NCBI GenBank assembly: GCA_023460055.1
Contig: JAEWRJ010000023.1
Location: forward strand, 1 to 7,649
Direction of reading: 5' to 3'
Length of the DNA: 7,649 nt
Origin: Bacillota bacterium
GTDB lineage: Bacteria; Bacillota; Clostridia; Christensenellales; Aristaeellaceae
Position numbers and translations under genes: made by a program. A model generated the notes under the pieces. That model was not told the origin of the DNA. It did no database searches and was given only the letters and a program-made list of their open reading frames with translations. Within the stretch, counting starts at the first letter, position 1. Each line of letters opens with the position of its first letter. Below, piece by piece: positions 1 through 6,269 of the stretch.

Positions 1-2
1 AA

Positions 3-761
3 AAGATCCGGCGCTTCGTTGAGGCGCTGGATAATCCCTTTCATCAGGAGGTATCATTTCACTGGCTGATGCCGGAGGCGCTGCCCGCGGGGCAGAAGCT
101 TGGCACCTATGGCGTGATCAAGGGGGCAAAGCGCTTCATCGGGGCCAGTGTCCGCCCCGGGCCGCTGGCACTGGAAGCGCTGGGCTATGAGATGGAGGCG
201 CTTATTCTCTATCTGGCCCATCTCGGGCTTGGCAGCTGCTGGCTGGGCGGTACATTCAATCGCAAAGGCTTTGCCAAAGCCATGGAGATAGGGGAAGACC
301 AGCTGTTTCCCGCCATCACCCCCTTTGGTTACCGCGCGCCCAAGCGGCATGTGACAGAAAAGCTGATGAGGAGCATGATTCAGGCGGACCGGCGCAGACC
401 TTGGGAATCGCTGTTTTTCCGGGATGATTTTTCTTCACCTTTAAGCCGGGAGGAGGCCGGTGACCTGGCTTTCCCGCTGGATATGCTGCGACTGGGCCCG
501 TCGGCATCCAACAAGCAGCCGTGGCGGGTGCTGCTTAGGGACAATGCCCTGCACTTTTATGAGGATAAGGCGCCGGGCTACAGCGATGCCTTCGCGTTTG
601 ACATTCAGAGGATCGATATGGGGATCGCCGCGGCGCATGTTGATCTCGCCCTGAGGGAAAGGGGCATCACCGGCCGCTTTGATCCCGATGCCCGGCCGGA
701 TGTGAGATTGCCCGAGCGCCTGGTGTACACGTTCTCCTGGCTTCGGGATCAATCAGTATAA
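3..761 (+). CDS. Nitroreductase-family protein (TM1586-like), 5' truncated by window edge
   Basis: The frame is open from base 3 to the TAA at 759-761, giving 252 visible residues. The ATG at 69 is internal: the upstream codons read KIRRFVEALDNPF, a natural continuation, so the real start lies outside the window. The protein resembles the putative TM1586-type nitroreductases, flavin-dependent NAD(P)H oxidoreductase-fold proteins with two similar halves. Visible signatures are GTYGVIKGAKRFIGASV near the start, a Gly-rich CWLGGTF segment in the middle, LGPSASNKQPWRVL in the second half, and FDIQRIDMGIAAAHVDLAL near the end. Family members usually run about 240-280 residues, so perhaps 15-25 residues are missing, including the expected N-terminal Ser/Arg-rich FMN-contact motif. 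The substrate is unknown; many members are annotated only by fold. It is followed by its own terminator region and appears independent of the downstream sugar operon. Family assignment is good; biochemical function is not established. Confidence 0.85.
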   Translation, partial: KIRRFVEALDNPFHQEVSFHWLMPEALPAGQKLGTYGVIKGAKRFIGASVRPGPLALEALGYEMEALILYLAHLGLGSCWLGGTFNRKGFAKAMEIGEDQLFPAITPFGYRAPKRHVTEKLMRSMIQADRRRPWESLFFRDDFSSPLSREEAGDLAFPLDMLRLGPSASNKQPWRVLLRDNALHFYEDKAPGYSDAFAFDIQRIDMGIAAAHVDLALRERGITGRFDPDARPDVRLPERLVYTFSWLRDQSV

Positions 762-771
762 GCCGCCTGAT

Positions 772-846
772 GATCCCGAACGCGGACCGGCAGCCGCTTT
801 TTGGTAATTTGATAACCTGATATCAGGGGCCGCGTTCGCGCGGGAT
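772..846. repeat. Imperfect inverted repeat enclosing a 12-bp palindrome
   Basis: CGAACGCGG at 777-785 pairs perfectly with CCGCGTTCG at 830-838. The pairing continues as ATCC (773-776) with GGAT (843-846) across a 4-nt bulge. Inside the loop is a perfect palindrome, CCTGATATCAGG, at 816-827, and a short GC hairpin (782-797) followed by five Ts. If transcribed, the region would fold as a branched structure in the 3' untranslated region of the nitroreductase gene. The palindrome could instead be a protein-binding operator about 90 bp upstream of the chvE promoter. The pairing is seen directly; either role is inference. Confidence 0.5.
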
Positions 847-852
847 ACACGG

Positions 853-885
853 ACCGCTTCACCGGATGAGGCGGTTTCCTTTTTC
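853..885 (+). terminator. Intrinsic terminator after the nitroreductase gene
   Basis: A 9-bp stem with one G-T wobble (ACCGCTTCA at 853-861 with TGAGGCGGT at 867-875) and a 5-nt loop is followed directly by a T-rich run (875-884). This is the standard Rho-independent layout. It lies about 90 bp after the nitroreductase stop and just before the chvE promoter, so it separates the two transcription units. Confidence 0.75.
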
Positions 886-917
886 ATTTATATCTATCAG
901 TATGACAGTAAAATGAT

Positions 918-946
918 TTGACAAGCATGTGTCTTTGTGATAAATT
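918..946 (+). promoter_or_regulatory. Predicted sigma-A/sigma-70 promoter of the sugar transporter operon
   Basis: A perfect -35 hexamer TTGACA (918-923) is followed after 17 bp by TAAATT (941-946). A second reading places GATAAA at 939-944 with an upstream TG, giving an extended -10 with a 15-bp spacer. Transcription would begin near 953, leaving a leader of roughly 100 nt before chvE. It is the only convincing promoter ahead of the three transporter genes. No clear catabolite-repression site was found next to it. Confidence 0.7.
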
Positions 947-1020
947 AGCACCAATACAGGGATGAAAAAGAAGAGATACCGGGGCATTGCGGCCGCGGCG
1001 GTTAGTCCCTGAAGAACAAA

Positions 1021-1032
1021 GGCGGAAACGCC
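1021..1032 (+). other. Small GNRA-tetraloop hairpin in the chvE leader
   Basis: GGCG-GAAA-CGCC is a 4-bp perfect stem closed by a GNRA tetraloop. It ends 8 nt before the Shine-Dalgarno site at 1041-1047. It may keep the ribosome site open or stabilise the 5' end of the message. The stem is visible; its role is inference, and a 4-bp stem can arise by chance. Confidence 0.35.
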
Positions 1033-1056
1033 GGAATACAAAAGGAGACGTTGGCT

Positions 1057-2121
1057 ATGAAGAAAATCCTGTCCCTGCTCCTGGTCTCGGTGCTGATGTT
1101 CAGCACAGTCTCTGCCCTGGCTGCCGATAAAGTAGGCGTCGCGATGCCGACCCAGAGCCTGCCCCGTTGGGTCCGTGACGGCGATCTGATGAAGACCAAG
1201 CTTGAGGCCGCCGGCTTTGAAGTGGACCTCCAGTTTGCGAACAATGACGTGGCCACCCAAGTTTCCCAGCTGGAGAACATGATCTCCGGCGGCGCCAAGG
1301 TTCTCGTGGTTGCCTCCATCGACGGCAGCGCTCTGGACACCGTGCTGGCTACCGCCAAAGAAGCCGGTATCCCGATCATCGCCTATGACCGCCTGCTGAC
1401 CGACACCAAGAACGTGGATTACTACACCAGCTTTGACAACTACAAAGTCGGCCAGATCCAGGGTCAGTACATCATCGACAAGTTTGACCTGAACAACGAA
1501 GCGGTCAAAGGCCCCTTCACCATCGAGTTCACCGCCGGTTCTCCCGATGACAACAATGCCGGCCTGTTCTTCAACGGCGCTTTCGATCTCCTCAAGCCCT
1601 ACCTGGACAGCGGCAAGCTGGTCTGCGTAAGCGGCCAGACCCAGTTCGAAGTCGTCGCCACCCCCGCCTGGAAGAGCGAAACCTCGCAGGCCAGGATGGA
1701 CAACATCCTCAGCGCCTACTATCCTGACGCCCTCACCGGCGGACAGAAACTGGACATCGCGCTGTGCTCCAATGACTCCACCGCCCTGGGCGTGACCAAC
1801 AGCCTCGTGGCTGCCGGCTTCACCAAGGAGAACATCCCCGTCATCACGGGCCAGGACTGCGACATTCCCAACACCAAGAACATGATCGCCGGCCTGCAGG
1901 CCATGTCCGTATTCAAAGACATGAGACTCCTTGCCGAGCAGACAGTGACGATGGTTCTGGACATCCTGGCCGGCAAAACCCCCGAGACCAACGCTGTCTA
2001 CGCCAACAGGGTTTTCGATGTGCCCAGCTTCAACTGCACCCCTGTGTTCGCGGATGTCAACAACTACAAAGAGCTGCTGCTGGACAGTGGTTTCTACACC
2101 GAGGCTGATCTGGCCAACTAA
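1057..2121 (+). CDS. chvE: ChvE-like sugar-binding protein of a multiple-monosaccharide ABC importer
   Basis: A 354-residue exported protein that binds a monosaccharide outside the membrane and delivers it to the MmsAB transporter. Residues 1-22 form a Sec signal peptide (KK, a hydrophobic core, then ALA before ADK at about 22/23) with no lipobox cysteine. The mature part is a type I periplasmic-binding fold (Peripla_BP_4 group) very like Agrobacterium ChvE. Shared segments are MPTQSLPRW (30-38), VASIDG (85-90), AYDRL (109-113), FDNYKVGQ (126-133), GSPDDNNA (161-168), QARMDNILSAYY (211-222) and GQDCDIPN (265-272). The ATG at 1057 is preferred over the in-frame TTG at 1051 because AAAGGAG (1041-1047) sits 9 nt before the ATG and only 3 nt before the TTG. 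It is first in the operon, as is usual for the protein needed in greatest amount. ChvE homologues bind several aldoses such as glucose, galactose, arabinose and xylose; which one applies here is unknown. Confidence 0.95.
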   Translation: MKKILSLLLVSVLMFSTVSALAADKVGVAMPTQSLPRWVRDGDLMKTKLEAAGFEVDLQFANNDVATQVSQLENMISGGAKVLVVASIDGSALDTVLATAKEAGIPIIAYDRLLTDTKNVDYYTSFDNYKVGQIQGQYIIDKFDLNNEAVKGPFTIEFTAGSPDDNNAGLFFNGAFDLLKPYLDSGKLVCVSGQTQFEVVATPAWKSETSQARMDNILSAYYPDALTGGQKLDIALCSNDSTALGVTNSLVAAGFTKENIPVITGQDCDIPNTKNMIAGLQAMSVFKDMRLLAEQTVTMVLDILAGKTPETNAVYANRVFDVPSFNCTPVFADVNNYKELLLDSGFYTEADLAN

Positions 2122-2151
2122 TCACTGGCTTCTTTCTTAGAACAATCGACG

Positions 2152-2186
2152 AGAGGAGACGGACGAATCCTTCGTCCGTCTCCTCT
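2152..2186 (+). promoter_or_regulatory. Intercistronic 16-bp perfect hairpin between chvE and mmsA
   Basis: AGAGGAGACGGACGAA (2152-2167) and its exact complement (2171-2186) enclose a 3-nt TCC loop. No U-tract follows, so it is not a standard terminator. In binding-protein-dependent transporter operons, stable hairpins after the binding-protein gene commonly block 3' exonucleases or cause partial termination, keeping the binding protein in excess over the ATPase and permease. That role is inferred here from position and stability. Confidence 0.7.
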
Positions 2187-2210
2187 TAGCAGAACCTGGA
2201 GGAAGGTCAC

Positions 2211-3758
2211 TTGGGCAACACGCTTCTCAAAATGCAAAACATCACCAAGGTTTTCCCCGGCGTGAAAGCGCTGGACCAAGTGAACATTGAGGTCGAGGAA
2301 GGCGAGATCCACGCCATCTGCGGCGAGAACGGCGCGGGCAAATCCACGTTGATGAACGTTCTCAGCGGCATCTATCCCTTTGGCACCTATGAGGGGGATG
2401 TCATCTTTCAGGGGGAGGTATGCCGCTTCCACAACATCAAGGACAGCGAGCGCCTGGGCATCGTTATTATCCACCAGGAACTGGCGCTGGTGCCTTACCT
2501 GAGCATCGCAGAGAATATGTTCCTGGGCAATGAGCGCGCGGCCGCCGGCGTGGTCAACTGGGACCTGACCTACCAGAAAGCCGCGGAGTACATGGCCATG
2601 GTGGGCTTGCGGGATAACCCCCGTGCCCTGATCAAGGACATCGGCATGGGCAAGCAGCAGCTGGTGGAGATCGCCAAGGCGCTTGCCAAGGATGTCAAGC
2701 TGCTGATCCTGGACGAGCCGACTTCGTCCCTGAACGAAAGCGACGCGAAGAACCTGCTCGATCTGCTGCTGCAGTTCAAGCGCGAGCGGGGCATCACCAG
2801 CATCCTGATCTCTCATAAGCTCAATGAGCTGTCCTACTGCGCCGACAAGATCACCGTCATCCGTGATGGCCATTCCATCGAAACCCTGGTAAAGGGAGTT
2901 GATGAACTCTCCGAGCCCCGCATCATCAAGGGTTTGGTAGGCAGGGAGATGACCCACCGCTATCCCCCCAGGGAGCACCGCATTGGCGATGTGGCCCTGG
3001 AGGTGAAAAACTGGACCGTCTATCATCCGCTCTACGCCGACCGCAAGGTGGTGGACAACGTATCCCTCACCATTCACCGGGGCGAAGTGGTGGGCGTGGC
3101 CGGGCTGATCGGCGCGGGACGGACCGAGTTGGCCATGTCCATTTTCGGCAGGGCCTATGGCACGCGCATCTCCGGGGAACTGTACAAGGACGGCAAGCCC
3201 CTTGCCCTGAGCGCTATCCCCCAGGCTATCGCTGCCGGGCTGGCCTATGTGACCGAGGACCGAAAGAGCAATGGCCTGATCATCCAGGACAGCATCAAGC
3301 ATAATTTCACCCTGGCCCGGCCTCAATTTATCAGCAAGCGCGGGATTCTGGACCAGGACCTGGAGACCCATAAAGCCAAAGACCTGCGGGCCAAACTGGG
3401 TGTCAAGACCCCCACCGTGGAGCAGCATGTGGCCAACCTTTCCGGCGGCAACCAGCAAAAGGTGCTGGTGGGCAAGTGGATCTTCGCCGAGCCGGACGTG
3501 CTGCTGCTGGATGAACCGACACGCGGCGTTGACGTAGGCGCGAAGTATGAAATCTATCAGATCATCAATGACCTGGTAGCCCAGGGGAAAGCTGTGCTCA
3601 TGATTTCCTCGGAGCTGCCTGAAATTCTGGGGATGTGCGACCGCGTCTATATCATGAACGAGGGCCGTGTGATCGCCCAGGTCAGCGCGCGGGAAGCCAC
3701 GCAGGAGAGCATCATGGGCTATATCATGCAAGACAGCAAGAAGGAAATAGGCGCATGA
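2211..3758 (+). CDS. mmsA: MmsA/GguA-type sugar ABC transporter ATPase (two fused nucleotide-binding domains)
   Basis: A 515-residue cytoplasmic ATPase that powers sugar import through MmsB. It holds two tandem ABC domains, as in RbsA, XylG and GguA. Domain 1 has Walker A GENGAGKST (38-46), Q-loop Gln89, a degenerate signature IGMGKQQ (144-150), Walker B LLILDEP (164-170) and H-loop His202. Domain 2 has the family's degenerate Walker A GAGRTE (301-306), a canonical signature LSGGNQQK (410-417), Walker B LLLDEPT (431-437), and SSEL (466-469) where the H-loop histidine would be. In this family domain 2's nucleotide site is generally thought to be impaired. The segments GTYEGDVIFQGE and GIVIIHQELALVPYLSIAENMFLGNE are strongly MmsA-like. 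The start is TTG at 2211, supported by GGAGG at 2198-2202 with an 8-nt gap; the first ATG (2232) lacks such a site and would remove family-typical N-terminal residues. The stop overlaps the mmsB start (ATGA). Confidence 0.95.
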   Translation: MGNTLLKMQNITKVFPGVKALDQVNIEVEEGEIHAICGENGAGKSTLMNVLSGIYPFGTYEGDVIFQGEVCRFHNIKDSERLGIVIIHQELALVPYLSIAENMFLGNERAAAGVVNWDLTYQKAAEYMAMVGLRDNPRALIKDIGMGKQQLVEIAKALAKDVKLLILDEPTSSLNESDAKNLLDLLLQFKRERGITSILISHKLNELSYCADKITVIRDGHSIETLVKGVDELSEPRIIKGLVGREMTHRYPPREHRIGDVALEVKNWTVYHPLYADRKVVDNVSLTIHRGEVVGVAGLIGAGRTELAMSIFGRAYGTRISGELYKDGKPLALSAIPQAIAAGLAYVTEDRKSNGLIIQDSIKHNFTLARPQFISKRGILDQDLETHKAKDLRAKLGVKTPTVEQHVANLSGGNQQKVLVGKWIFAEPDVLLLDEPTRGVDVGAKYEIYQIINDLVAQGKAVLMISSELPEILGMCDRVYIMNEGRVIAQVSAREATQESIMGYIMQDSKKEIGA

Positions 3759-4987
3759 ACAACGTGAAGAGCAAGCTAAAAGGAAATCTCAAGCAATACA
3801 GCATGCTGATTGCCTTGCTGGTGATTATCGTATTCTTCAATATCGTCACCGCCGGGCGGCTGCTGAGGCCCGCGAATGTCTCCAATATCGTATTCCAGAA
3901 CGCCTACGTAGTCATCCTGGCCATTGGTATGCTGCTGTGCATCCTGACCGGCGGCAATATCGACCTGGCCGCGGGCTCTGTGGTGGCATTTATCAGCGCC
4001 TGTGCCGGGCAGATGATCATCGTCTGGCACTGGAACGTCTATCTGTCCATCGTTCTTTGTCTGTTGATGGGCATCCTGGTAGGCGCCTGGCAGGGTTTCT
4101 GGATCGCTTATGTGCGCATCCCCGCCTTTATCGTCACCCTGGCGGGCCAGCTGGTGTTCCGCGGCCTGACCCTTTTGATGCTCAACGGCCTTACCCTGGC
4201 CCCCTTCCCCCCCAACTACCTGATGTTCTCCACCGGTTTCATCGCCAAGGATGCCAAGATCGAGCTCTGGGGGATGAATATCAACATCGTCTGCCTGATC
4301 ACCGGCGTCGCGGTGGCATTGATCTTCTGTGTTGCCCAGATCATCAACTACCGTGCCCGCAAGCGCAAGGGCTACGAAACCGACAAACCTATGTTGTTGG
4401 CTATCAAGATGGCCATCATTTCCGCTGCTTTGATCTTTTTCTTCACGCTACTGGCCCAGCACCAGGGTATTCCCTCCGTGCTGGTGATCCTGGGGCTTTT
4501 GCTCATCGTCTACTCCTTCTTCACCACTAAAACCGTGGTCGGAAGGCATCTGTACGCACTGGGCGGCAACGAGAAAGCCGCCCGCCTCTCCGGCGTCAAG
4601 ACCAACCGCCTGATGTTCCTGGCCTATGTGAACATGAGCTTCCTGGCCGCCGTGGGCGGATTGGTTTTTGCGGCTCGCCTCAACAGCGCCAGCCCTGTCA
4701 CCGGCACCGGCTTTGAGCTGGACGCCATCGCTTCCTGCTTCATCGGCGGCGCTTCTGCCTACGGCGGCATCGGCACCGTGGGCGGCACCCTGATCGGCGC
4801 TCTCATCATGGGCATGCTCAACAACGGCATGTCTATCATGGGCATCAGTTCCAACCTCCAGCAGGTGGTGAAGGGCCTCGTTCTCCTGGGCGCCGTTGCC
4901 TTCGATGTCGTCAGCAAGATGAACCTCAACTGGCCAAAGCTGCGCAGGAAGACCATTGCGTCACCCGCGCGGACACTGCAAGGATAA
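3755..4987 (+). CDS. mmsB: MmsB/GguB-type sugar ABC transporter permease
   Basis: A 410-residue inner-membrane permease of the BPD_transp_2 (ribose/xylose type) family, forming the sugar channel energised by MmsA. I count about ten hydrophobic segments, beginning with residues 15-34 and ending near 369-388. The family signature GGNIDLAAGSVVAF (66-79) is followed by GAWQGFWIAYVRIPAFIVTLAG (110-131). Near the C-terminal third, GRHLYALGGNEKAARLSGV (263-281) is the cytoplasmic loop expected to contact the ATPase. A positively charged stretch (YRARKRKGYETDK, 199-211) splits the membrane segments, as in other MmsB proteins. The open frame extends further upstream, but the ATG at 3755 is chosen because it overlaps the mmsA stop as ATGA, implying translational coupling, and AAGGA (3741-3745) lies 9 nt upstream. 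Family length is usually about 390-430 residues, so the gene is complete. It is the last gene of the operon. Confidence 0.95.
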   Translation: MNNVKSKLKGNLKQYSMLIALLVIIVFFNIVTAGRLLRPANVSNIVFQNAYVVILAIGMLLCILTGGNIDLAAGSVVAFISACAGQMIIVWHWNVYLSIVLCLLMGILVGAWQGFWIAYVRIPAFIVTLAGQLVFRGLTLLMLNGLTLAPFPPNYLMFSTGFIAKDAKIELWGMNINIVCLITGVAVALIFCVAQIINYRARKRKGYETDKPMLLAIKMAIISAALIFFFTLLAQHQGIPSVLVILGLLLIVYSFFTTKTVVGRHLYALGGNEKAARLSGVKTNRLMFLAYVNMSFLAAVGGLVFAARLNSASPVTGTGFELDAIASCFIGGASAYGGIGTVGGTLIGALIMGMLNNGMSIMGISSNLQQVVKGLVLLGAVAFDVVSKMNLNWPKLRRKTIASPARTLQG

Positions 4988-4998
4988 ACGCATGAATA

Positions 4999-5043
4999 AG
5001 AGCCGGCGTGCCTGAGAACAGCTCAGGCGCGCCGGCTTTGTCT
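4999..5043 (+). terminator. Strong intrinsic terminator of the chvE-mmsA-mmsB operon, probably bidirectional
   Basis: AGCCGGCGTGCCTGAG (5001-5016) pairs with 5022-5037 over 16 bp with a single G-T wobble, around an AACAG loop. TTTGTCTT follows on the plus strand. Read on the minus strand, the same stem ends in CTCTTATT, a weaker U-rich run. It sits between convergent genes, 13 nt after the mmsB stop and about 20 nt from the end of the minus-strand gene, so it can serve both. Confidence 0.85.
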
Positions 5044-5062
5044 TGCGCTTGAATATCCGCGC

Positions 5063-5902
5063 TTAGGGCTTGGGGAATTCGAGGCCCGGCTTGACGATGG
5101 GCAGATCAGTCTTCAGCTTGTTCGGGTCGATCAGGGTACCGTTGCCAAGATCGGGGATGTTGGGATTGAGCGTCATGATGGGGGACGGCGTCGAGGTGAT
5201 CAGCAGGCCCGGATCAATGGTCTTCAAACCGCCCAGGTCGGGGATGCCGGGTTTAACTGTGATGATGGGGGCGGGGGTTGGGGTGATGATCAAGTCCGGT
5301 TTGATGGTTTTGAAGCCGCCCAGGTCAGGGATATTGGGTTTCACGGTGACAATCGGAGCGGGTGTGGGCGTGATGAGCTTGCCGGGATCGATCACAAGAC
5401 CGGGATCTGGCGTAACCAGCGGGATCTTGGGGAAGACCGTCCACCAGTCGGGCGGCTCCAGATCCGGCCATCCGCCGCTATCCGGCGGCACGGTCTGCCC
5501 TTCGTCCAGGCCGACGGGATTGCCCGGGTTTGGCAAAGCCTTGGAAGAAAACAGCAGCTTCTGGTCTTCCACCGAGGCGATGCCGTTCACGCGAAGCTTG
5601 TGCGTCCGCTCAAACATCCGCATGGCGGCATAGGTGCCTTTGCCGAACTGCGGGGAAATCTCTTTGCCATAGTAGAGCAGCTGGGTCAGGCGCGCCTGCA
5701 GGAACATGACCTCGTAACCCCTGTCTCCTTCGCTCAGCACAACATAAGGATAGACCTTAATTTCGCGCATGAGCGCGATGATCTGGTGCCAGTACCCAAG
5801 CAGCTGCTAGGGGGTGTATGCCTGCGCCTCATCCATCACTTCCGCCTGTGCCGGCATCAGCGCCAGGCAGAACAGCAGCAGAAAAACCGCTATTTTTTTC
5901 AT
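5063..5902 (-). pseudogene. Secreted peptidoglycan-binding-domain protein with Pro-rich repeats, interrupted by one in-frame TAG
   Basis: Translation starts at ATG 5902-5900 behind GGGAGGT (5918-5912, 9-nt gap). It gives a 31-codon leader with a clean Sec signal peptide (MKKIAVFLLLFCLALMPAQA, cleavage expected after AQA). TAG follows at 5809-5807. The same frame then continues for 247 codons to TAA at 5065-5063. The continuation has a PG_binding_1-like domain (VVLSEGDRGYEVMFLQARL, then YAAMRMFERTHKLRVNGIASVEDQKLLFSS), a Trp/Pro-rich linker, three 29-residue repeats and a short tail ending FPKP. The ATG at 5770 has no ribosome site and would yield an unexported protein, so it is not a likely start. 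The simplest reading is a once intact 279-codon gene for a cell-wall-attached secreted protein with a CAG-to-TAG change between Pro31 and Gln33. Readthrough or sequencing error is possible. No catalytic domain is visible. Confidence 0.75.
5129..5389 (-). repeat. Three tandem 87-bp repeats encoding 29-residue Pro-rich units
   Basis: On the minus strand the units are 5389-5303, 5302-5216 and 5215-5129, with a partial fourth after 5129. Each encodes a unit that starts with D/K-P, contains ITPTPAPI or ITSTPSPI, then a (V/L)(K/N)PxIPDLG core, and ends in (K/L)TI or TLI. The first two units are nearly identical; the third has diverged more. Such Pro/Thr stretches usually form extended, wall-spanning stalks. 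All three copies keep frame. Confidence 0.9.
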
Positions 5903-6053
5903 GTAAAACCAACCTCCCAAGTATGGTTTGGCCATTGGCCCTGTGCTGGTCAGACAGGTGATGTGTCGTATGACTAAGCGCTCGTGACCCGGCCTGCCCG
6001 GAGGCTGCCCCCGGCGCGGCAGGCGGTTTCCTTTTGTGTATGCTGGTTTTAGC
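5903..6053 (-). other. GC-rich leader of the peptidoglycan-binding gene
   Basis: No convincing gene is seen here. Upstream extensions of the minus-strand frame exist, but the Shine-Dalgarno site and signal peptide at 5902 mark the true start. The stretch can fold: GCCTGCC (5992-5998) pairs with GGCAGGC (6018-6024), and GGCCA-T-TGGCC lies just upstream of the ribosome site (about 5930-5940). It matches no riboswitch that I can recognise by eye. Confidence 0.3.
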
Positions 6054-6059
6054 ACCATC

Positions 6060-6088
6060 ATGATAGAAGCGCAATGGGTGGCTTTGAA
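6060..6088 (-). promoter_or_regulatory. Weak candidate promoter for the peptidoglycan-binding gene
   Basis: Read on the minus strand, TTCAAA (6088-6083) and TATCAT (6065-6060) are separated by 17 bp, matching 4/6 and 5/6 consensus positions. Transcription would start near 6053, giving a leader of about 150 nt. This is the best match in the gap but is not strong. Confidence 0.3.
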
Positions 6089-6216
6089 ACGGTTTGCGCG
6101 CGCGGCGAGGCAAGCGGAATAAAGGGGGGTGAAGAAGGGGGGAAGCCTGCAAGGAAAGTCCTCACATAGCCTGCCATATGAATGAGTTAAGTCAGTATCA
6201 GGTCGAATTGCCCGCG
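6089..6216. other. Intergenic stretch with no recognisable gene
   Basis: It contains a purine-rich run on the plus strand with two six-G tracts (about 6124-6142) and a short direct repeat AGCCTGC (about 6144 and 6168). No ORF with a plausible ribosome site, tRNA-like fold or known RNA motif was seen on either strand. Confidence 0.4.
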
Positions 6217-6256
6217 TATAATAAAAAGACGCGATGAAACGCAGCTTTCACGCGTC
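6217..6256 (-). terminator. Intrinsic terminator of the aminotransferase gene
   Basis: On the minus strand, GACGCG (6256-6251) pairs with CGCGTC (6233-6228). The stem continues as TGAAA/TTTCA past one bulged base, with a 6-nt loop. The U-tract TTTTTATTATA (6227-6217) follows. It begins 14 nt after the aminotransferase stop. The TATAAT visible on the plus strand here is only the complement of this tract. Confidence 0.85.
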
Positions 6257-6269
6257 CTGATTCAGCGCC

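Noticed and set aside
936..953. CRP-like TGTGA half-site overlapping the chvE -10 region
   Set aside because: The right half-site does not match TCACA, and no other sign points to CRP control; a single 5-nt half-site is expected by chance.
2118..3731. 537-codon open frame on the minus strand opposite mmsA
   Set aside because: It is fully antisense to a gene with unmistakable ABC ATPase motifs, has His/Gln/Asp-rich composition typical of a GC-rich shadow frame, and lacks a ribosome site or recognisable domain.
3937..4530. 197-codon plus-strand open frame inside mmsB in another frame
   Set aside because: It overlaps an intact permease gene; the product is Arg/Pro/His-rich with no hydrophobic or domain pattern.
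5070..5633. 187-codon plus-strand open frame opposite the Pro-rich repeats
   Set aside because: Its Gly/Val-rich repetition is simply the reverse complement of the Pro/Thr repeats on the minus strand, where the domain homology lies.
5063..5770. Treating 5770 as the start of an intact 235-residue gene
   Set aside because: There is no Shine-Dalgarno site before that ATG, while the same frame continues upstream into a signal peptide with a good ribosome site; only the TAG separates them.
5829..6152. 107-codon minus-strand frame overlapping the leader and signal peptide
   Set aside because: It runs in a different frame from the MKKIAVF signal peptide, is Arg/His/Pro-rich, has no ribosome site and no recognisable domain.
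6217..6222. Perfect TATAAT on the plus strand
   Set aside because: It lacks a -35 partner and any downstream plus-strand gene, and is the complement of the U-tract of the aminotransferase terminator.
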